NCBI RefSeq assembly: GCF_018732085.1
Contig: NZ_CP076103.1
Span: 1,178,001-1,242,000 of the forward strand
DNA: 64,000 nucleotides
Direction of reading: 5' to 3'
Source: Lysobacter capsici
GTDB taxonomy: Bacteria; Pseudomonadota; Gammaproteobacteria; Xanthomonadales; Xanthomonadaceae
Below, in pieces: positions 8,414 through 18,134 of the stretch. Made by a program: the position numbers and the translations under genes. The notes under the pieces are model-generated. The model saw only the letters and a list, made by a program, of their open reading frames with translations, was not told the DNA's origin and made no database searches. The first letter of the stretch is position 1; every line of letters begins with the position of its first letter.

Positions 8414-8486
8414 GCTGGAGCGACGGTAGGTGGCGTGGATTCGCAAGGCTACGTGATCGAGCCCATCAACCCGCCACCCAACCCAC

Positions 8487-9110
8487 TCAGAACTTCATCA
8501 CGTAAGCCAACCCGAACACGGTCGGATCGATATTCGCCTTGCCGATCTTCTCGCCGTTGAGCTCGACATCGCTCTGGATGTCGATCCAGCGCGCGTCCAC
8601 GCGGATCGCGCTGCGCTCGGTGAGGATGAAGTCGACACCGAAATGCGCGGCGACGCCGACCGAATCCTTGAGCTTGAGGTCGTTGCCGCGCAGCGGGCCA
8701 GTGGTCTTCTCGCTGAAGAAGGTCGTGTAGTTGACGCCCAGGCCAACGAACGGCGAGACCGTGCCGCGGCTGTTCCAGTGGTACTGCAGCGAGAACACCG
8801 GCGGCAGGTGCTTGGCGGTGGCGACCTTGCCCAGGCCCTTGATCTCGATGTCGTGCTTGAACGGCGTCGCCGCCAGCACTTCGATGCCGAGGTTCTCGCG
8901 GATGAAGTATTCGAAGGTGATGGTCGGCTGGACGTTGTCGCCGATTTCCAGTTCCGCGGTGCCGCCGAGCAGGCTGCCGTTGTCGGACTTGGGCGTGACC
9001 TGGTGGGCGCCGATGCCGAGGGTGTAGGTGCCGGCCTGCTGGGCCAGGGCCGGTTGGGCCGCGCAGGCGAGGGCCGCGGCGACGGCGGCGCCGATCAGTC
9101 GATGATTCAT
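8487..9110 (-). CDS. ompW: OmpW family outer membrane protein
   Basis: A 207-aa outer-membrane beta-barrel protein. The signal peptide is cleaved near PALAQQA. The mature part shows alternating amphipathic strands, with the OmpW hallmarks TITFEYFIRENLGIEVLAATPFKHDI and VSPFVGLGVNYTTFF. It ends with the outer-membrane consensus AYVMKF, with a terminal Phe. OmpW forms a small eight-stranded pore for hydrophobic compounds and is often stress-regulated. It is transcribed divergently from gap. Confidence 0.92.
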   Translation of the reverse strand: MNHRLIGAAVAAALACAAQPALAQQAGTYTLGIGAHQVTPKSDNGSLLGGTAELEIGDNVQPTITFEYFIRENLGIEVLAATPFKHDIEIKGLGKVATAKHLPPVFSLQYHWNSRGTVSPFVGLGVNYTTFFSEKTTGPLRGNDLKLKDSVGVAAHFGVDFILTERSAIRVDARWIDIQSDVELNGEKIGKANIDPTVFGLAYVMKF

Positions 9111-9290
9111 TCCTTGAGTCCCCTAAGTCGTCGATTAGTGCCGGAATTGTAATCTTGCTGAACAGGCCTTGGCCCGTTTGGCACTCTAAATATGCATTAG
9201 AACGGCAAACTTTGATTGTCGTCGCAGTCTGGCGCGCGCTCACCCAAGCTCTCCGGAGCCAACCGCCGGACTGCGACGCCGGCCACGCCT

Positions 9291-9299
9291 TGCTAGAAT
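9291..9299 (+). promoter_or_regulatory. Possible extended -10 promoter for gap
   Basis: TGCTAGAAT matches an extended -10 element (TGn + TAnAAT), 50 bp before the gap start codon. No good -35 hexamer is seen. This is a suggestion only. Confidence 0.35.
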
Positions 9300-9348
9300 G
9301 GCGGTTTCCCCACTTCGAACCGCACGCGCGGCCGCAGGAGTTAGCTCA

Positions 9349-10353
9349 ATGACGATCAAGGTAGGCATCAACGGCTTCGGCCGCATCGGACGCAACGTCC
9401 TGCGCGCTGCCGTGCAGAACTTCGGCAGCGAGATCGAGATCGTCGCCATCAACGACCTGCTCGAGCCGGACTACCTGGCCTACATGCTGCAGTACGACTC
9501 GGTCCACGGCCGCTTCAAGGGCGAGGTCAAGGTCGAAGGCAACACCCTGATCGTCAACGGCAAGCCGATCCGCCTGACCCAGGAACGCGATCCGGCCAAC
9601 CTGAAGTGGGATGAGGTGGGCGCGGAAGTGGTGATCGAGTCGACCGGCCTGTTCCTCGACAAGGCCACCGCGCAGAAGCACCTCGACGCGGGCGCCAAGA
9701 AGGTCGTGCTGTCGGCGCCGTCGAAGGACGACACCCCGATGTTCGTGTTCGGCGTCAACGACAAGACCTACCAGGGCGAGGCGATCGTCTCCAACGCCTC
9801 ATGCACCACCAACTGCCTGGCGCCGCTGGCCAAGGTCATCAACGACAAGTGGGGCATCAAGCGCGGCCTGATGACCACCGTGCACGCCGCCACCGCGACC
9901 CAGAAGACCGTCGACGGCCCGAGCAACAAGGACTGGCGCGGCGGCCGCGGCATCCTGGAGAACATCATTCCGTCCAGCACCGGCGCGGCCAAGGCCGTCG
10001 GCGTGGTGATCCCGGAGCTCAACAAGAAGCTCACCGGCATGTCGTTCCGCGTGCCGACCTCGGACGTGTCGGTGGTCGACCTGACCGTCGAGCTCAACAG
10101 CGAAGCCACCTACGCCGAGATCTGCGCGGAAATGAAGGCGCAGAGCGAAGGCGCGCTCAAGGGCGTGCTGGGCTACACCGAGGACAAGGTCGTGGCGACC
10201 GACTTCCGCGGCGACGCGCGCACCTCGATCTTCGACGCCGAAGCCGGCATCGCGCTCGACGGCACCTTCGTCAAGCTGGTGAGCTGGTACGACAACGAGT
10301 GGGGCTATTCGAACAAGTGCCTGGAAATGGTCAAGGTCGTCGCGGGCAAGTAA
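9349..10353 (+). CDS. gap: Glyceraldehyde-3-phosphate dehydrogenase
   Basis: A 334-aa glycolytic enzyme that oxidises glyceraldehyde-3-phosphate with NAD and phosphate to 1,3-bisphosphoglycerate. The Rossmann motif GINGFGRIGR is at residues 6-15. The active-site segment SNASCTTNCLAP places the catalytic Cys at 152. The C-terminus has the typical SWYDNEWGYSNK. An Asp in the INDL motif at residue 36 favours NAD over NADP. The ATG at 9349 follows GCAGGAG; an open frame upstream is not conserved. It is monocistronic, with a strong terminator directly after it. Confidence 0.97.
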   Translation: MTIKVGINGFGRIGRNVLRAAVQNFGSEIEIVAINDLLEPDYLAYMLQYDSVHGRFKGEVKVEGNTLIVNGKPIRLTQERDPANLKWDEVGAEVVIESTGLFLDKATAQKHLDAGAKKVVLSAPSKDDTPMFVFGVNDKTYQGEAIVSNASCTTNCLAPLAKVINDKWGIKRGLMTTVHAATATQKTVDGPSNKDWRGGRGILENIIPSSTGAAKAVGVVIPELNKKLTGMSFRVPTSDVSVVDLTVELNSEATYAEICAEMKAQSEGALKGVLGYTEDKVVATDFRGDARTSIFDAEAGIALDGTFVKLVSWYDNEWGYSNKCLEMVKVVAGK

Positions 10354-10393
10354 GCCGCTGCGATTGCGTCGCCGGTGACGGCGGCGGTCGACG

Positions 10394-10424
10394 AAAAGCC
10401 CCGCGATCGCGGGGCTTTTTGTTT
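10394..10424 (+). terminator. Rho-independent terminator of gap
   Basis: A perfect GC-rich stem (AGCCCCGCG / CGCGGGGCT around a short AT loop) is followed by TTTTTGTTT, 40 bp after the gap stop codon. Confidence 0.9.
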
Positions 10425-10517
10425 GCGGTGGCGACGTTTTCGCCGATGTCGACTGTCGCAAACGCTGAGCCGATCGACAGAGCTCTGGAGTGGCGCGTAA
10501 CGGCGTCGAGCACGCGA

Positions 10518-10670
10518 ATTAGCCCCCTTTGGAAAAGGGGGCTGCGCGCTGCGAAGCTTCGACGGGTATGCGTAATGACTCGCGCGGGGGATTCGCTTTT
10601 TGCTTGAAGCGCGACGCGACCTGAGGGCAAGAGCAAATCCCCCCTGGCCCCCCTTTTTCAAAGGGGGGGA
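10518..10670. repeat. Palindromic repeat family C, second locus
   Basis: CCCCCTTTGGAAAAGGGGG at about 10524-10542 and CCCCCCTTTTTCAAAGGGGGG at about 10649-10669 flank a segment with TTCGCTTTTTGCTTG, as at the 8.3 kb locus. They occupy most of the gap between the gap terminator and metE. No gene is seen here. Confidence 0.8.
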
Positions 10671-10781
10671 TCGTCTAGAGGAATCGCAGCGATGCAGTTG
10701 CTTGGCGTAGCGCTCGCTTAACCACGTCGGCGTGTAACCGCATCCCGTTTCGCCCCTGCGTGGGTATGGTGCCGCGTTGCC

Positions 10782-13061
10782 TCACGCCACCGCAGTTACC
10801 GACTCGCGCAAGCCCTGCGCCGCCTGCACCATCGCCTGCAGCGCCGCGCGCACTTCCGGCCAGCCGCGGGTCTTCAAGCCGCAGTCCGGATTGACCCACA
10901 GCTGCGCCGGATCGAGCACCTCCAGCGCCTTGTCGAGCAACTCGCGCATCTCGGTTTCACTGGGCACGCGCGGGGAGTGGATGTCGTACACGCCCGGGCC
11001 GATGCCGTTGGGATAGCGATAACGCGCGAACGCGTCGAGCAGTTCCATGCGCGAACGCGAGGTCTCGATCGAGATCACGTCGGCGTCCAGCGCCGCGACC
11101 GCTTCGATGATGTCGTTGAACTCGGCGTAGCACATGTGGGTGTGGATCTGGGTCGCATCGCCGACGCCGCTGGCGGCGAGGCGGAACGATTCGCCGGCCC
11201 AGGCCAGGTACGCCGGCCAATCGGCGCGGCGCAGCGGCAGGCCTTCGCGCAGCGCCGGTTCGTCGATCTGGATCACCGCGATCCCGGCCGCTTCCAGGTC
11301 CAGCACTTCCTCGCGCAAGGCCAGGGCGATCTGCCGGCAACTGTCGGCGCGCGGCTGGTCGTCGCGCACGAACGACCACTGCAGGATCGTCACCGGGCCG
11401 GTCAGCATGCCCTTGACCGGACGCGCGGTGAGCGATTGCGCGTAGCGCGTCCACTCCACGGTCATCGCGCGCGGCCGTGCCACGTCGCCGAACAGCACCG
11501 GCGGCTTGACGCAGCGCGAGCCGTAGCTCTGCACCCAGCCGTGCGCGGTGAAGGCGAAGCCGTCGAGTTGCTCGCCGAAGTATTCGACCATGTCGTTGCG
11601 TTCGAATTCGCCATGCACCAGCACGTCGATGCCGAGCGTTTCCTGCTCGCGCAGGCACTGCGCGGTTTCGTTTTCGAGAAACGCCTGATACGCCGCATCG
11701 TCGAGCTTGCCGGCCTTGTGCTCGGCGCGCGCGCGCCGCACCTGCGCGGTCTGCGGGAACGAGCCGATGGTGGTGGTCGGGAACAGTGGCAGGTTCAGAC
11801 GTTCTTGTTGCAGCTGCGCGCGTTTTGCATACGGCGACACGCGTTGGGCCATCGCCGGTTCAATCGCAGCCAGCCGCTTGCGCACCTGCGCGTTGCGCAG
11901 CAGTGGCGAAGCCAGGCGCGCGGCGCGCGCGCTGGCGGCGGAGGCGAGATCGCGCGCGGCTTCGGCGTCGCCGCTCAGCACGCCGGCGAGCAGATGCAGT
12001 TCTTCGATCTTCTGCCTGGCGTAGGCCATCCAGTGACGCAGCGGCGTGGGCAGTTTGCGTTCCAGTTCGATATCGGTCGGCACGTGCAGCAGCGAGCACG
12101 ACGGCGCCAGCCATTGCGCCCGGTCGCCGGCGCGACGGGCCAGGCTCAGCGCGGCGTCGAGATCGGCGCGCCAGATGTTGCGGCCGTCGACCACGCCCAG
12201 GCTCAGCGCGCGCTGTTCCGGCAGCAGCGGCAGCAGGCTTTCGAGCTGCTGCGGCGCGCGCACCAGATCGACATGCAGTCCTTCCACCGGCAATTGCGCG
12301 GCGAGCGCGGCGTTGTCGCCGAGCGCGCCGAAATACGTGGTCAGCAGGCGCTGCGGCGCATCGACTTCGGCCAGCGCGGCGTAGGCGCGACGGAACGCGG
12401 CGCGGTCGATGTCGTCGAGGTCGAGGGTCAGGGTCGGTTCGTCCAACTGCACCCATTGCGCGCCGGCCGCCTTGAGCTTGGCCAGCAGTTCGGCGTAGGC
12501 CGGCAGCAGGGCGTCGAGCAACTCGCGCGGGTCGCCGCCGTCGTTGCGCTTGCCGAGCTTGAGGAACGACACCGGGCCGAGCAGCACCGGCCGCGCGTCG
12601 AGCCCCAGCGCCCGCGCCTGGGCCAGTTCGGCCAGCGGCTTGTCGCCGCGCAGGGCGAAGCGCTGGCCGGGTTCGAACTGCGGCACCAGATAGTGGTAGT
12701 TGGTGTCGAACCACTTGGTCATTTCCAGCGCGCGCAGATCGCGGCGGCCGTCCTGCACGCCGCGGGCGAGGGCGAAATAGCCGCCCAGCGGGTCTTCTTC
12801 GAACGCCGCGCGGTGCGAGGCCGGGATGGCGTCGAACAACACCGCGTTGTCGAGCACGTGGTCGTAGAGCGAGAAATCGTTGCACGGCACGACGTCGGCG
12901 CCGGCGTCGTGGGCGAGGCGCCAATGGCGTTCGCGCAGCGAGGCGGCGGTGTCGTGCAGCGACTGGGCCGGCGTGTCGCCTTTCCAGAACGATTCCAGGG
13001 CCAGCTTGAGCTCGCGCCGCGCGCCGATGCGCGGGAAGCCGAGGTGGGTAACGCTGATCAT
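10782..13061 (-). CDS. metE: Cobalamin-independent methionine synthase
   Basis: A 759-aa enzyme that transfers a methyl group from methyl-tetrahydrofolate-polyglutamate to homocysteine in the cytoplasm. The start MISVTHLGFPRIGARRELK is the family N-terminus; an upstream in-frame start would add a poorly conserved 19 residues. The duplicated barrel structure is complete. The C-terminal half shows FPTTTIGSFPQT, and the zinc ligands are expected in IHTHMCYAEF and VNPDCGLKTRGW. The gene is preceded by a cobalamin riboswitch on the same strand, so it should be shut off when B12 is plentiful. That predicts a B12-dependent MetH elsewhere in the genome. Confidence 0.97.
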   Translation of the reverse strand: MISVTHLGFPRIGARRELKLALESFWKGDTPAQSLHDTAASLRERHWRLAHDAGADVVPCNDFSLYDHVLDNAVLFDAIPASHRAAFEEDPLGGYFALARGVQDGRRDLRALEMTKWFDTNYHYLVPQFEPGQRFALRGDKPLAELAQARALGLDARPVLLGPVSFLKLGKRNDGGDPRELLDALLPAYAELLAKLKAAGAQWVQLDEPTLTLDLDDIDRAAFRRAYAALAEVDAPQRLLTTYFGALGDNAALAAQLPVEGLHVDLVRAPQQLESLLPLLPEQRALSLGVVDGRNIWRADLDAALSLARRAGDRAQWLAPSCSLLHVPTDIELERKLPTPLRHWMAYARQKIEELHLLAGVLSGDAEAARDLASAASARAARLASPLLRNAQVRKRLAAIEPAMAQRVSPYAKRAQLQQERLNLPLFPTTTIGSFPQTAQVRRARAEHKAGKLDDAAYQAFLENETAQCLREQETLGIDVLVHGEFERNDMVEYFGEQLDGFAFTAHGWVQSYGSRCVKPPVLFGDVARPRAMTVEWTRYAQSLTARPVKGMLTGPVTILQWSFVRDDQPRADSCRQIALALREEVLDLEAAGIAVIQIDEPALREGLPLRRADWPAYLAWAGESFRLAASGVGDATQIHTHMCYAEFNDIIEAVAALDADVISIETSRSRMELLDAFARYRYPNGIGPGVYDIHSPRVPSETEMRELLDKALEVLDPAQLWVNPDCGLKTRGWPEVRAALQAMVQAAQGLRESVTAVA

Positions 13062-13264
13062 GATGAGTACCTGCGATGCGTGGGCATGACGCAGGGCAAC
13101 GAAGGAAACCACGGCCACGCCGGCCCGGCGCGATCAGCGCCCGGCTTCGCCGCGAACCTTGGCTTCGACCTTCGCCCCCGCGGGCGAACCGGCACCCGTC
13201 GCGCCGCGTGCAGGCACGAGGCGGGCGGATACCGGAGTCGGACGGAAGGCGAGCCTTCCGGTCG

Positions 13265-13525
13265 CGGCAGGTCTTCGGGCTCGGGACTTGGAGCGAGAAG
13301 CAGAGTGCAGAACAGCGAGAAACGAGTAGAAGCCGCAGCCGTTGTTCGTTTCTTACTGTTCTGAACTCTACCCTCGCCCTTGCCTACTAGGGTCGCTTCC
13401 CAGGCGTACCGCCCAGTGCCAAGACCGGTTCGTTTCCCATACCGCTGCGGGGCAGCTCCGGATTCGCACCGGATTCCCTCTGGCCGTCCGCGGCGGTGGC
13501 CTTGGACGGCGTGTCCCATCGCTCT
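13265..13525 (-). promoter_or_regulatory. Cobalamin riboswitch upstream of metE
   Basis: Read on the minus strand from about 13525 downwards, it shows the conserved core in order. AATCCGGTGCGAATCCGG leads into GCTGCCCCGCAGCGGTA, then GGAAACGAA, then GGCACTGGGCGG...GGGAAG. The closing B12 box GCCCGAAGACCTGCC lies near 13266-13282. A peripheral stem of about 20 bp (arms at about 13304-13326 and 13346-13367) is inserted before the B12 box. The box ends about 205 nt upstream of the metE start. B12 binding is expected to repress metE. Whether this is by termination or by blocking translation is not clear; no terminator was found between the box and the ATG. Confidence 0.93.
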
Positions 13526-13635
13526 ATCTTTATGAAGCGATGTTCACCGTAACGGCGCCAAGGTACGCAGCGGCGCCGGTGAAGTCAATCGGCGCGGGGC
13601 GAGGCTGCGACGCCGAGCGACGAAGCGGCCAGGCG

Positions 13636-13672
13636 TCCGTGGGAGGGAGCTTCAGCCCCGACGCTTTTCGTT
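13636..13672. repeat. Single REP (family A)
   Basis: GTGGGAGGGAGCTTCAGCCCC followed by GACGCTTTTCG, a lone direct copy between the metE riboswitch and the next gene. The rest of 13526-13975 shows no gene or other clear structure. Confidence 0.75.
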
Positions 13673-13975
13673 CCGATCGCCGCGAACTGGGCGAAAGACC
13701 CGAGGGCTGAAGATGCCTCCCGCCGTGCCGACACCCGCCCTCGCCACCCGCGCGGTTTGCGCTTTATGGCCCCTGCGCGGCGGCGCGGGACAGCGCCGGT
13801 TTTCTGCGGCTGGCGTTCATGCGCCGCCCACGATGATGATGCTCGCCTGTCGCTTCGTTCCGCATGCACGCCGCCGTTGAGCTTGTGCGTGGCTGCGGCT
13901 ACCGTTTGCACAGGCGCATGATGCGCGGCGCGGGCCAGGACGGTCCCGCGCGATTCCGACTTCGGTGGATAAACC

Positions 13976-15133
13976 ATGTTTTTCGAACGGACCCCGCTGC
14001 TGGCAGGCTTGCTCGCCCCGTTGCTGTGCGCGCTGCTGTTGACCGCCTGCGGTCGCGAGCCGCAGGCCGCGGCGAGCGCCGAGCCGGTGACGATGGGCAG
14101 CCAGAACGAAACGCCCAAGGTCGCGCCGGCGCCGCCGAGCGAGGACGAGATCCTGCGCGGCACCTACTGGCCGCCGGCCAAGCTCGACGGCGGCGTCGCC
14201 CGGATCAGCTGCGAATACGACTACCCCAGTTTCGGCGAAGGCGAGCGTTTGACCTCGCTGGATTTCTTCAGCCTGGTCGACGCGCTGTCGCCGTGCCAGG
14301 CGCGCGGCGTGGTGCGGCTGCGCTATCAGGGCAAGATCGGCGCGGGCTTCACCGCGCTGGTGCAGCGGGTCGCGGCGATGGCCACGCGCATGGAGATCCA
14401 GACCCGCATTCTCGACATCGATTCCAGCGGCGGCCACGTCGAGGAAGCGATCCGCGCCGGCGATTCGATCGCCGAATCGGGCTGGGCGATTTGGGTGCGC
14501 GACGGTTCGGTCTGCCACAGCGCCTGCGTGCTGGTGCTGGCGGCCGGCGACACCCGCTCGGTCGAAGGCAAGGTCGGCATCCATCGGTTGATGCGCGACC
14601 GCTCCACCGCGACCTCGCGCGCCGAACTCAGCCGCGAGCTGCGTTCGATCAACCAGCAAGTGCGCGACTACCTCGAGCGCAACGGCGTGGCCACCAGCGT
14701 GTCGGACCTGATGATGACCGTGGCCAATCGCGACCTGCGCATCCTCACCCCGGACGAACTCAAGCTGTTCGGCCTGGACGGCACCAACGCCGCGCAGGAC
14801 GATCTCGACCGCATTCGCCTGACCCGCAAGTGCGGCGACGATTTCGTCCGCCGCCGCGAAGCGTTCCGCCGCGCCTTCGACGCGCAATGCATGGCCACCG
14901 GCAAGAATTTCGAATCCATGCCCGAATGCGCCAAGGCGCTGCAGGGCGAGTACGGTTTCCCCGACAAGACCTGCCCGTCCGACAGCCCGGCCGATCTGTA
15001 TGCGCGCGATCTGCCCGACCTGTTGCCGTTCGAGGAAGAGGCGGTCAGCAACGAGGCCAAGGCCGCGGGCGATGGCGCGAAGGGCGCCGACAAGGGCGCG
15101 GCGAAGAAGTCGGCTACCAGGCAGGTTGAGTAA
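13976..15133 (+). CDS. Lipoprotein with a ClpP/crotonase-fold protease-like domain
   Basis: A 385-aa protein starting with a lipoprotein signal (lipobox LLLTACG, lipidated Cys at about residue 25). A domain at about 110-260 reads like the ClpP/SppA-type fold of COG3904-like periplasmic proteins: ILDIDSSGGHVEEAIRAGDSI (oxyanion-hole glycines), then DGSVCHSACVLVLAAGD, where the Ser of CHSAC sits at the nucleophile position. KVGIHRL may carry the histidine. A cysteine-containing segment (KCGDDF, DAQCMATG, MPECAKA, DKTCPSD) and a Lys/Ala-rich tail follow. The cleavage target is unknown, and catalysis is inferred from position only. Confidence 0.65.
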   Translation: MFFERTPLLAGLLAPLLCALLLTACGREPQAAASAEPVTMGSQNETPKVAPAPPSEDEILRGTYWPPAKLDGGVARISCEYDYPSFGEGERLTSLDFFSLVDALSPCQARGVVRLRYQGKIGAGFTALVQRVAAMATRMEIQTRILDIDSSGGHVEEAIRAGDSIAESGWAIWVRDGSVCHSACVLVLAAGDTRSVEGKVGIHRLMRDRSTATSRAELSRELRSINQQVRDYLERNGVATSVSDLMMTVANRDLRILTPDELKLFGLDGTNAAQDDLDRIRLTRKCGDDFVRRREAFRRAFDAQCMATGKNFESMPECAKALQGEYGFPDKTCPSDSPADLYARDLPDLLPFEEEAVSNEAKAAGDGAKGADKGAAKKSATRQVE

Positions 15134-15377
15134 GCAGTCGGATTGAGCGGCGGCGTCGCTGGATGCGGCTCGTGCCGTCGAGCCGCCTTCGCCTTCGCAT
15201 GAAATGCTGAAAACCGCGGTCTGCGCCGTCGCCCGGCATCGTTGCCGCCACTGCGTGCGTGGGCGCAAACGCGATTCGCACTTGCGATCGCGTCTCGTGG
15301 CCCGGAAAATCGCCGCCTGTACCAGCCAGAGCACGCCTGTCGGGCTCGAGCCAATCGCCCTCGCAGGAGTTTTCCCG

Positions 15378-17528
15378 ATGTCCGCCTTCCTTTACCGGCC
15401 GGCGCCGGCGCGTCTCGCGCTGGCCCTGCTGTCGTTGTGCTCGCTGTCCGTGTCGCCGTCGCTGGCGTTCGCCGCCGAATCCTCCGCCGAACCCGCGGCC
15501 GAAGCGCAGGCCGAATCGCAGGTCCACCAACTCGACCACATCCAGGTGCGCGGCGTGGGCGGGCCCAAGTTCGGCGCAGAGCGCACCCGCAGCGCGACCA
15601 AGACCGACACCGCGCTGATCGAAGTCCCGCAGGCGATCACCGTGCTGCCGCGCGCGCTGATCGACGCCCAGGGCGGCCGCTCGCTCAACGAAATGCTCGC
15701 GCTGGTGCCCGGCGTCGGCCTCAACAACGGCGACGGCCAGCGCGACCAGGTCGCGATCCGCGGCTTCAGCGCGCTCGCCGACCAATACCTCGACGGCGTG
15801 CGCGACGACGCCATGTACTACCGCGATCTGGCCAACGTCGAGCGGATCGAAGTGCTCAAGGGCACCGCGGCGATGCTGTTCGGCCGCGGCTCCTCGGGCG
15901 GCCTGATCAATCGCGTCAGCAAGCAGCCGCTCGATACCGCGCAAGGCAAGCTGCGCCTGTACGCCGACAGCGAAGGCGGCCGCCGCGGCGAGTTCGACCT
16001 GACCGGCCCGCTCGGTCCGGGCGCGGGCCGCGTGGTCGGCGCGCTCGAGGATTCCGATACCTTCCGCGACCAGGGTTTCATCGAACGCTGGCTGATCGCG
16101 CCGTCGTACCGGTTCGAACTCGGCGGCGGGCAATTGCTGCTGCAGGCCAGCGCGCAGCGCGACGAACGCGTCACCGACTTCGGCATGCCGAGCCTGTTCG
16201 GCCGGCCGGTCGACAGGCCGATCGATACCTACTACGGCTCCAGCGATGCGCGCCACGACGATTACAGCCGCGCCCGCGTCAATATCTTCAATGCGACTTA
16301 CAGCAAAGCGTTGAGCGAACAACTCGACCTGCGCGTGACCTTGCGCGGTACCGACTACGAGTTGGATCGCCGCAACACCTTGATCAGCGGCAATCCGTTC
16401 CTGCGCAACGGTCGTTGGCTGTCGGCGCGCCGTCACGCCGGCAATAGCCGCGACCAGCAGGCGTGGTTCGCGCAGACCGATCTGGTCTACGAGGGCGGGC
16501 GGCATCGTGTGCTGATCGGCAGCGAGCTCAGTTACGAGCGTAAAGACCAGGCCAGCTACGGCGGCGTGGCCACCCCGATCGACCTGCTGAATCCGGTGCT
16601 CGACCGGCCGCAATTCAATCCGCGTCCCGAAGCCGCCGCGCGCAGCCGCCTGCGCAACGCCGCCTTGTACGTGCAGGACCAGATCAGCCTGAGCACGCAG
16701 TGGAAGGCCGTGGTCGGCGCGCGTTACGACGATTACCGCCAACAAACCCGCGATGCGCTCAATTCCGCCGCGCCCGCGCTGGACCGCAGCGATCGCGAAT
16801 GGAGCCCGCGCCTGGGCCTGATCTGGATGCCGAGCGCGCAGCAATCGCTGTACGCGAGTTGGGGCGAATCGTTCCAGCCCTCGGCCGAGAGCCTGCCGCT
16901 GAGCACGGTCAATGTCGATCTGAGCCCGGAAACCACGTCGAACCGCGAGATCGGCTACAAGTTCGCGCGCGCCGACGGTCTGCTGAGTTTCGACGTGGCG
17001 GTGTTCGAAACGCAGCGCGAACACATCAAGACCACCGATCCGGTCGACCCGCGCCGGCAGATCGGCGTGGGCACCCAGCGCACGCGCGGCGCCGAGGTCG
17101 GGCTGGCCGCGTCCTTGCTCGATCAGCGCCTGGACTTGTATGCCGGCTACGCTTATCTCGATGGCGAGATCACCAAGTCCAACAACGTCGCCAGCGGCGT
17201 CGCGTTTCAGGGCCGCACCTCGCCGCTGACGCCGCGCCACAGCGCGTCGGTGTATGCGGAGTACGCATTGGGCCGCGGTTTCAGCGTCGGCGGCCTGGTC
17301 CAGCACGTCGCCATGCAGTACGCCGCGCCGACCAATCTGAGCGCGCTGCCCGCGTTCACCCGATTCGATTTCAACCTGCGTTACCAGACCGGGCCGTGGG
17401 ATTGGCGCCTGCGTCTGGAGAATGCGTTCGACAAGCGCTACTTCGCTTCGGCGCATGGCTCTGTCGACGGTTTCAACGCGCCGGGCGCGCCGCGCACGCT
17501 CAGTCTGACCATGGACTATCGCTTCTGA
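15378..17528 (+). CDS. TonB-dependent siderophore receptor
   Basis: A 716-aa outer-membrane receptor. The signal peptide is cleaved near LAFAAES. The plug domain spans about residues 75-185 (VPQAITVLPRALIDAQGGRS, NEMLALVPGV, VAIRGFSA, VERIEVLKGTAAMLFGRGSSGG). A 22-strand barrel ends in TMDYRF with the terminal aromatic. It imports a ferric siderophore using TonB energy. The exact ligand cannot be read, although the plug style is that of the TonB-siderophore (FhuA/Fiu) subfamily. The ATG at 15378 follows CAGGAG, and the frame upstream lacks a signal peptide. No Fur box was identified with confidence. Confidence 0.93.
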   Translation: MSAFLYRPAPARLALALLSLCSLSVSPSLAFAAESSAEPAAEAQAESQVHQLDHIQVRGVGGPKFGAERTRSATKTDTALIEVPQAITVLPRALIDAQGGRSLNEMLALVPGVGLNNGDGQRDQVAIRGFSALADQYLDGVRDDAMYYRDLANVERIEVLKGTAAMLFGRGSSGGLINRVSKQPLDTAQGKLRLYADSEGGRRGEFDLTGPLGPGAGRVVGALEDSDTFRDQGFIERWLIAPSYRFELGGGQLLLQASAQRDERVTDFGMPSLFGRPVDRPIDTYYGSSDARHDDYSRARVNIFNATYSKALSEQLDLRVTLRGTDYELDRRNTLISGNPFLRNGRWLSARRHAGNSRDQQAWFAQTDLVYEGGRHRVLIGSELSYERKDQASYGGVATPIDLLNPVLDRPQFNPRPEAAARSRLRNAALYVQDQISLSTQWKAVVGARYDDYRQQTRDALNSAAPALDRSDREWSPRLGLIWMPSAQQSLYASWGESFQPSAESLPLSTVNVDLSPETTSNREIGYKFARADGLLSFDVAVFETQREHIKTTDPVDPRRQIGVGTQRTRGAEVGLAASLLDQRLDLYAGYAYLDGEITKSNNVASGVAFQGRTSPLTPRHSASVYAEYALGRGFSVGGLVQHVAMQYAAPTNLSALPAFTRFDFNLRYQTGPWDWRLRLENAFDKRYFASAHGSVDGFNAPGAPRTLSLTMDYRF

Positions 17529-17582
17529 TTCGGGGCGAGGCGGGCGCGGTCATGGCCGCGCCCGCTTCGAAACGGCGACGTC

Positions 17583-18047
17583 TTACCAGCCGCGTCGAAT
17601 CCGCGCGCCGCCGTACATGGCCTGCTGGATGCCGGGCAGGGCGAGGAAGTCGTGCGGAAACCCCAGCGCGATCGCGCTGGCTTCGTGCAAGCGCCGCCGC
17701 TGCGCATCGTCGAATTCGACATCGAGCGCACCGAGATTCTCGTGCAACTGCGCGAGGGTGCGCGCGCCGATCACCGGCGCGATCTGGTAAGGCTGTTGCA
17801 GCAACCACGCCAGCGCGACTTGCGAGGGCGGCCGCGCGAGTTCGGCCGCGATCGCCTTGACCGTGCCGGCGATGTCCAGCGCGCGCTCGGTCAAGGCGCC
17901 GTTGCCGATCGCGACCGCGCGGCGGCCCTGCGCGGTGGCCGGATCGAGATCGGCGCGCGAATATTTTCCGCTGAGCACGCCCGAGGCCAACGGCGACCAG
18001 GCGCTGACGCCCATGCCCAGTTCGCGCGCCAGGTGCCGCGAGTCTAG
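17583..18047 (-). pseudogene. Aldo/keto reductase, N-terminally truncated remnant
   Basis: About 155 codons encode the C-terminal half of an aldo/keto reductase: LARELGMGVSAWSPLASGVLSGKYSR, then PSQVALAWLLQQPYQIAPVIGARTLAQLHENLGAL, both typical of the NADPH-binding end of the barrel. Full-length relatives have about 320-340 residues. The N-terminal part with the catalytic Asp/Tyr/Lys/His is missing. Upstream in the frame a TGA near 18048 ends the homology, and the next gene starts within 100 bp. It should not give an active enzyme. Confidence 0.75.
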
Positions 18048-18134
18048 GCAGCGCGTTCACCTCGAGATATCCGCAGCTTGTGCCGGCGCGCGTTGCGGCT
18101 AAGCTCGCCGCGAATGCATTTATGGAATCCGCGC

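Noticed and set aside
10422..10780. A short coding gene between gap and metE
   Set aside because: The open frames here are built from repeat family C palindromes and read equally well on both strands.
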